From NCBI RefSeq assembly GCF_014295035.1, contig NZ_CP060404.1, forward strand, positions 5,992,501-6,056,500: 64,000 bases of DNA, given 5' to 3'. The notes under the pieces are model-generated. The model was not told where the DNA came from, ran no database searches, and saw nothing but the letters and a program-made list of their open reading frames with translations. This DNA comes from Streptomyces buecherae. GTDB taxonomy: Bacteria > Actinomycetota > Actinomycetes > Streptomycetales > Streptomycetaceae. Below, one piece after another: positions 61,910-64,000 of the stretch. Position 1 is the stretch's first letter; the number at the start of each line of letters is the position of its first letter. The position numbers were made by a program, and so were the translations under genes.

Positions 61910-63091
61910 ATGCCCGAGGCCCCTGGCACCATCGGCCAACGACTGCGAATCGCCCGGAAAAGGCGCGGCCTTTCCCAGAGCGAACTGGCCAATGCCGCTG
62001 ACCTATCCGTCTCCACCGTGCGCAAGCTGGAGCAGGGTGAGCGGACCGACGTGCGGTTGGAGACCGCTCACCAACTCGCTCGCGCGCTCGGCGTCACCAC
62101 GACGCATCTGCTCACCGAGGCGCCGACACCCTGGCAGCCGGCGATCCCTGAAGACATCTGGCGCCCTACCGTCGCGGCGCTGGCGGCGCCACCCGCTCAA
62201 CCACCCGAGCCGCCGACAACAGCGGGGGTCTCCGGTGCCCTGGCAGGCGGGCGGGCGCTGTTCGCGACAGAGCGGTACGACTCTCTCGGCGGAATGCTCC
62301 CCGCTCTCATTCGCGATGCTGGCGCACTCGACGATTCCCAGCCAGCGCGCCGGTTGCGATACCAGGTCATGCAGCTCGTCACGTCATTCCTCGCTCAACT
62401 GCGGCATGAGGTGGCGGCCGATGCCGCGCAACGCGCGCTGGAGCTCGCCACGGACGAACTCGACGGTGGCGCGGCGGTCGTCGCTGAGTGTGCGCCGATG
62501 CTACGACGGGGCCGGCTCGCCGACGTGGCCGAGTTGGCCACTCGATGGGCCGACGACATCGAGCCGCGGATCTCCCGTGCGAGGCCGGAGGAGTGGGCGG
62601 TCTGGGGCGGTCTCCAACTGCGCATCGGCGCCGCATCCGTACGTGACAACCGCAAGCAGGAGGCCGCCGACGCCCTGCAAATGGCGCACATCGCGGCGGT
62701 CGGGCTCGGTCGTGAGGTGATCAGCGCCCCGGACTACCTGCGGCACTTCGGGCCAGTGACGGTGACCCACCAACGGGCCGAGCACGCCGCCATCCAGCGA
62801 CGGCCCGATCGCGTACTGCGGCTGCACAGCGCCGTACGGGAGTGGGTTCCCGCACAAGGTGGCGGGAAGAGCGGCAGGTGCCGGCATCTGCTGGACGTGG
62901 CCGACGCTCACCTCCGGCTGCGCGACGAGGCACGCTGCGTACGGGTACTCCAGCAGGTGCGGGCCGAGGCGCCACAGTGGATCGTCGCGCAGCGCTACGC
63001 GCAGGACATCATGGGGCGCGTCATCGAGCGACGGCGGACGCTCACTCCCGAAATGCGCGGACTCGCCGATGCGTTGGGAGTGCCGCTGTAA
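61910..63091 (+). CDS. XRE-family regulator with TPR-like C-terminal domain (cassette 2)
   Basis: A 393-residue paralogue of the regulator at 45786. It has the HTH IGQRLRIARKRRGLSQSELA then VRKLEQGERTD, and the same helical body with WADDIEPRISRARPEEW and ERRRTLTPEMRGLADALGVPL at the end. ATG 61910 was chosen. It is divergent from a HAD phosphatase and followed by A2 and B2. Confidence 0.92.
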   Translation: MPEAPGTIGQRLRIARKRRGLSQSELANAADLSVSTVRKLEQGERTDVRLETAHQLARALGVTTTHLLTEAPTPWQPAIPEDIWRPTVAALAAPPAQPPEPPTTAGVSGALAGGRALFATERYDSLGGMLPALIRDAGALDDSQPARRLRYQVMQLVTSFLAQLRHEVAADAAQRALELATDELDGGAAVVAECAPMLRRGRLADVAELATRWADDIEPRISRARPEEWAVWGGLQLRIGAASVRDNRKQEAADALQMAHIAAVGLGREVISAPDYLRHFGPVTVTHQRAEHAAIQRRPDRVLRLHSAVREWVPAQGGGKSGRCRHLLDVADAHLRLRDEARCVRVLQQVRAEAPQWIVAQRYAQDIMGRVIERRRTLTPEMRGLADALGVPL

Positions 63092-63156
63092 CGCTCCGTG
63101 GCACAACGCGGTAGCACCTCGTCAGATTGCCCTTGAGGCCCCGGCCGCCGACTCCT

Positions 63157-63187
63157 TACGGTCAGTCATCAATCGATCACCGATGAC
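63157..63187 (+). promoter_or_regulatory. Conserved promoter/dyad before cassette-2 A gene
   Basis: TTACGGTCAGTCATCA, then GATGAC, giving a 6-bp inverted repeat (63165-63170 with 63182-63187). Same position and flanks as the element at 47027-47060. Confidence 0.6.
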
Positions 63188-63202
63188 ACCGGAGGCCGCG
63201 CC

Positions 63203-63655
63203 ATGTCCACCGAGCCGACCACACCCACCCCGCCCCACGACTGGATTCCTCCCGGCGGTGGCGTGCGCTGGACGCGGGTTGGGGAGCTGGGGTGGCACGC
63301 GTTCACGTTGCCCATCCATCGCGGTGACCGCGTCCTCGCCGAGTTGGGTGAGGACAGCGGTGCGGTGATCCAAATGGACGGCGAGCAGCAGCTCACCTGG
63401 CTCATCGAACCGTGGGCCGAGGCCGTACGTCACCTGCGGGAGCGGGAGGGCGTGACGCTGGCCGGGGACGACGGGAGCTACCTCTTCGTGCCCGGCATGG
63501 CCCGGGCCCGGCTGTGCTGGTGGCGGGTCGCGCCGGAGCCGGGGCGGTTGCTGACCGACGCGGGGCGGCTGGCCGAGGCGTACGCCGTCGTCCGGCGCCC
63601 CGGTGGGCGTACGGCGGAGCGTCAGGCCGACCGGGTTCGCGGAGGCGTCTGGTGA
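63203..63655 (+). CDS. Cassette protein A2, unknown function
   Basis: A 150-residue paralogue of A1 with the same core (WIPPGGGVRWTRVGELGWHA ... GAVIQMDGEQQLTWLIEP ... VTLAGDDGSYLFVPGMARAR ... RLLTDAGRLAEAYAVV). The C-terminal 15 residues are extra. CCGGAGGC precedes ATG 63203. It overlaps B2 by GTGA as in cassette 1. Confidence 0.75.
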   Translation: MSTEPTTPTPPHDWIPPGGGVRWTRVGELGWHAFTLPIHRGDRVLAELGEDSGAVIQMDGEQQLTWLIEPWAEAVRHLREREGVTLAGDDGSYLFVPGMARARLCWWRVAPEPGRLLTDAGRLAEAYAVVRRPGGRTAERQADRVRGGVW

Positions 63656-64000
63656 GGGAGCGTGCCTGGGTTCCGCCGGCGGGCGGGACGGTGACGCTGC
63701 TGCCCACGGGGGAGCGGTGGGACGCCGTACGCACCCACACCGCCATCGCCGCCCGCGCCTTCGACGTCCTGGACGGCATCGAGGGCAGCGCCGCGATCAT
63801 CGATCCCCACACCTGCACCGCGTACTGGCTGCTCCCGCCGCGCGAGGCGGCCCGCGCGCCGTGGGAACAGTGGGAGCGGTTGCGGCCGTACGTCACCGTG
63901 CTCCCGGCCCGTACCGACACCAGCGCCACCTACCTCGGCGTACCGCCCGCCGGCCGGCACAACAGTCCTGGCCTGCACTGGCGGGTGCCGGGTGGGTGGT
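63652..64000 (+). CDS. Cassette protein B2, partial at window end
   Basis: Begins at GTG 63652 overlapping the A2 stop and runs open to the end of the window (at least 116 codons). It reads TVTLLPTGERWDAV ... SAAIIDPHTCTAYWLLPP ... YLGVPPAGRHNSPGLHWRVP, aligning with B1 at 47486. The C-terminus lies beyond the window. Confidence 0.75.
   Translation, partial: MRERAWVPPAGGTVTLLPTGERWDAVRTHTAIAARAFDVLDGIEGSAAIIDPHTCTAYWLLPPREAARAPWEQWERLRPYVTVLPARTDTSATYLGVPPAGRHNSPGLHWRVPGGW

Noticed and set aside
44107..64000. Prophage or integrative element explaining the accessory region
   Set aside because: No integrase, transposase, phage structural gene, tRNA-linked attachment site or terminal inverted repeats were found in the window.

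Overview
This is chromosomal sequence from a very high-GC actinomycete, almost certainly a Streptomyces or close relative. The evidence is near-universal G/C at third codon positions, many secreted proteases with Sec/Tat signals, a snapalysin, a cell-wall protein with an LAxTG (sortase E type) sorting signal, XRE/TPR regulators with small streptomycete-type partner proteins, and CRISPR repeats of the type I-E streptomycete pattern. No transposase, integrase, tRNA, rRNA or cas gene was seen.

Layout. 0-8 kb: a giant LuxR-type ATP-binding regulator followed by two subtilisin-like proteases whose C-terminal PKD pairs are nearly identical. 8-11 kb: an FAD/Rieske oxidoreductase, a small unknown protein and a membrane protein. 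11-19 kb: a small biosynthetic locus with a cytochrome P450 facing a tightly packed UbiA prenyltransferase / acyl carrier protein / ketosynthase / Cys-less ketosynthase partner / type II thioesterase operon, then an ArsR regulator. 19-23 kb: MOSC protein, ene-reductase, RidA protein and a TetR regulator with recognisable operator palindromes. 23-31 kb: a respiratory nitrate reductase operon on the minus strand (TDT-family membrane protein, narG, narH, narJ, narI). 31-40 kb: TerB protein, snapalysin, two AraC/DJ-1 regulators flanking a trypsin-like protease, an acetyltransferase, an ABM-domain protein, and a third subtilisin with a C-terminal P domain. 41-44 kb: a second giant LuxR regulator, divergent from that subtilisin.

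44-64 kb is accessory and the most unusual part. Four short CRISPR arrays, each with its own copy of the same roughly 75-nt leader and all in the same orientation, lie within 8 kb and are separated by unrelated genes. Around them are broken genes: a frameshifted and truncated alcohol dehydrogenase, a truncated DUF7848-like gene carried on a segmental duplication with its leader, and the C-terminal scrap of a TPR-like protein. Two paralogous cassettes at 45.7-47.9 kb and 61.8-64 kb (running off the end) each consist of an XRE/TPR regulator followed by two GTGA-overlapping small genes (called A and B here). Each XRE gene is divergent from an enzyme gene (flavoprotein in one, HAD phosphatase in the other), and both cassettes share promoter and operator sequences. 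Between them lie an MmyB-type regulator with an Atu4866/SDR operon, an acetyltransferase, a DyP-type peroxidase, a beta-helix lipoprotein, an unknown membrane-anchored protein and the large LADTG-anchored surface protein.

The best candidates for something undescribed are the XRE-A-B cassette, the multi-leader CRISPR locus, and the minimal UbiA/ACP/KS/KS-beta/TE locus. All functions are inferred from motifs seen in the translations; no database search was possible.
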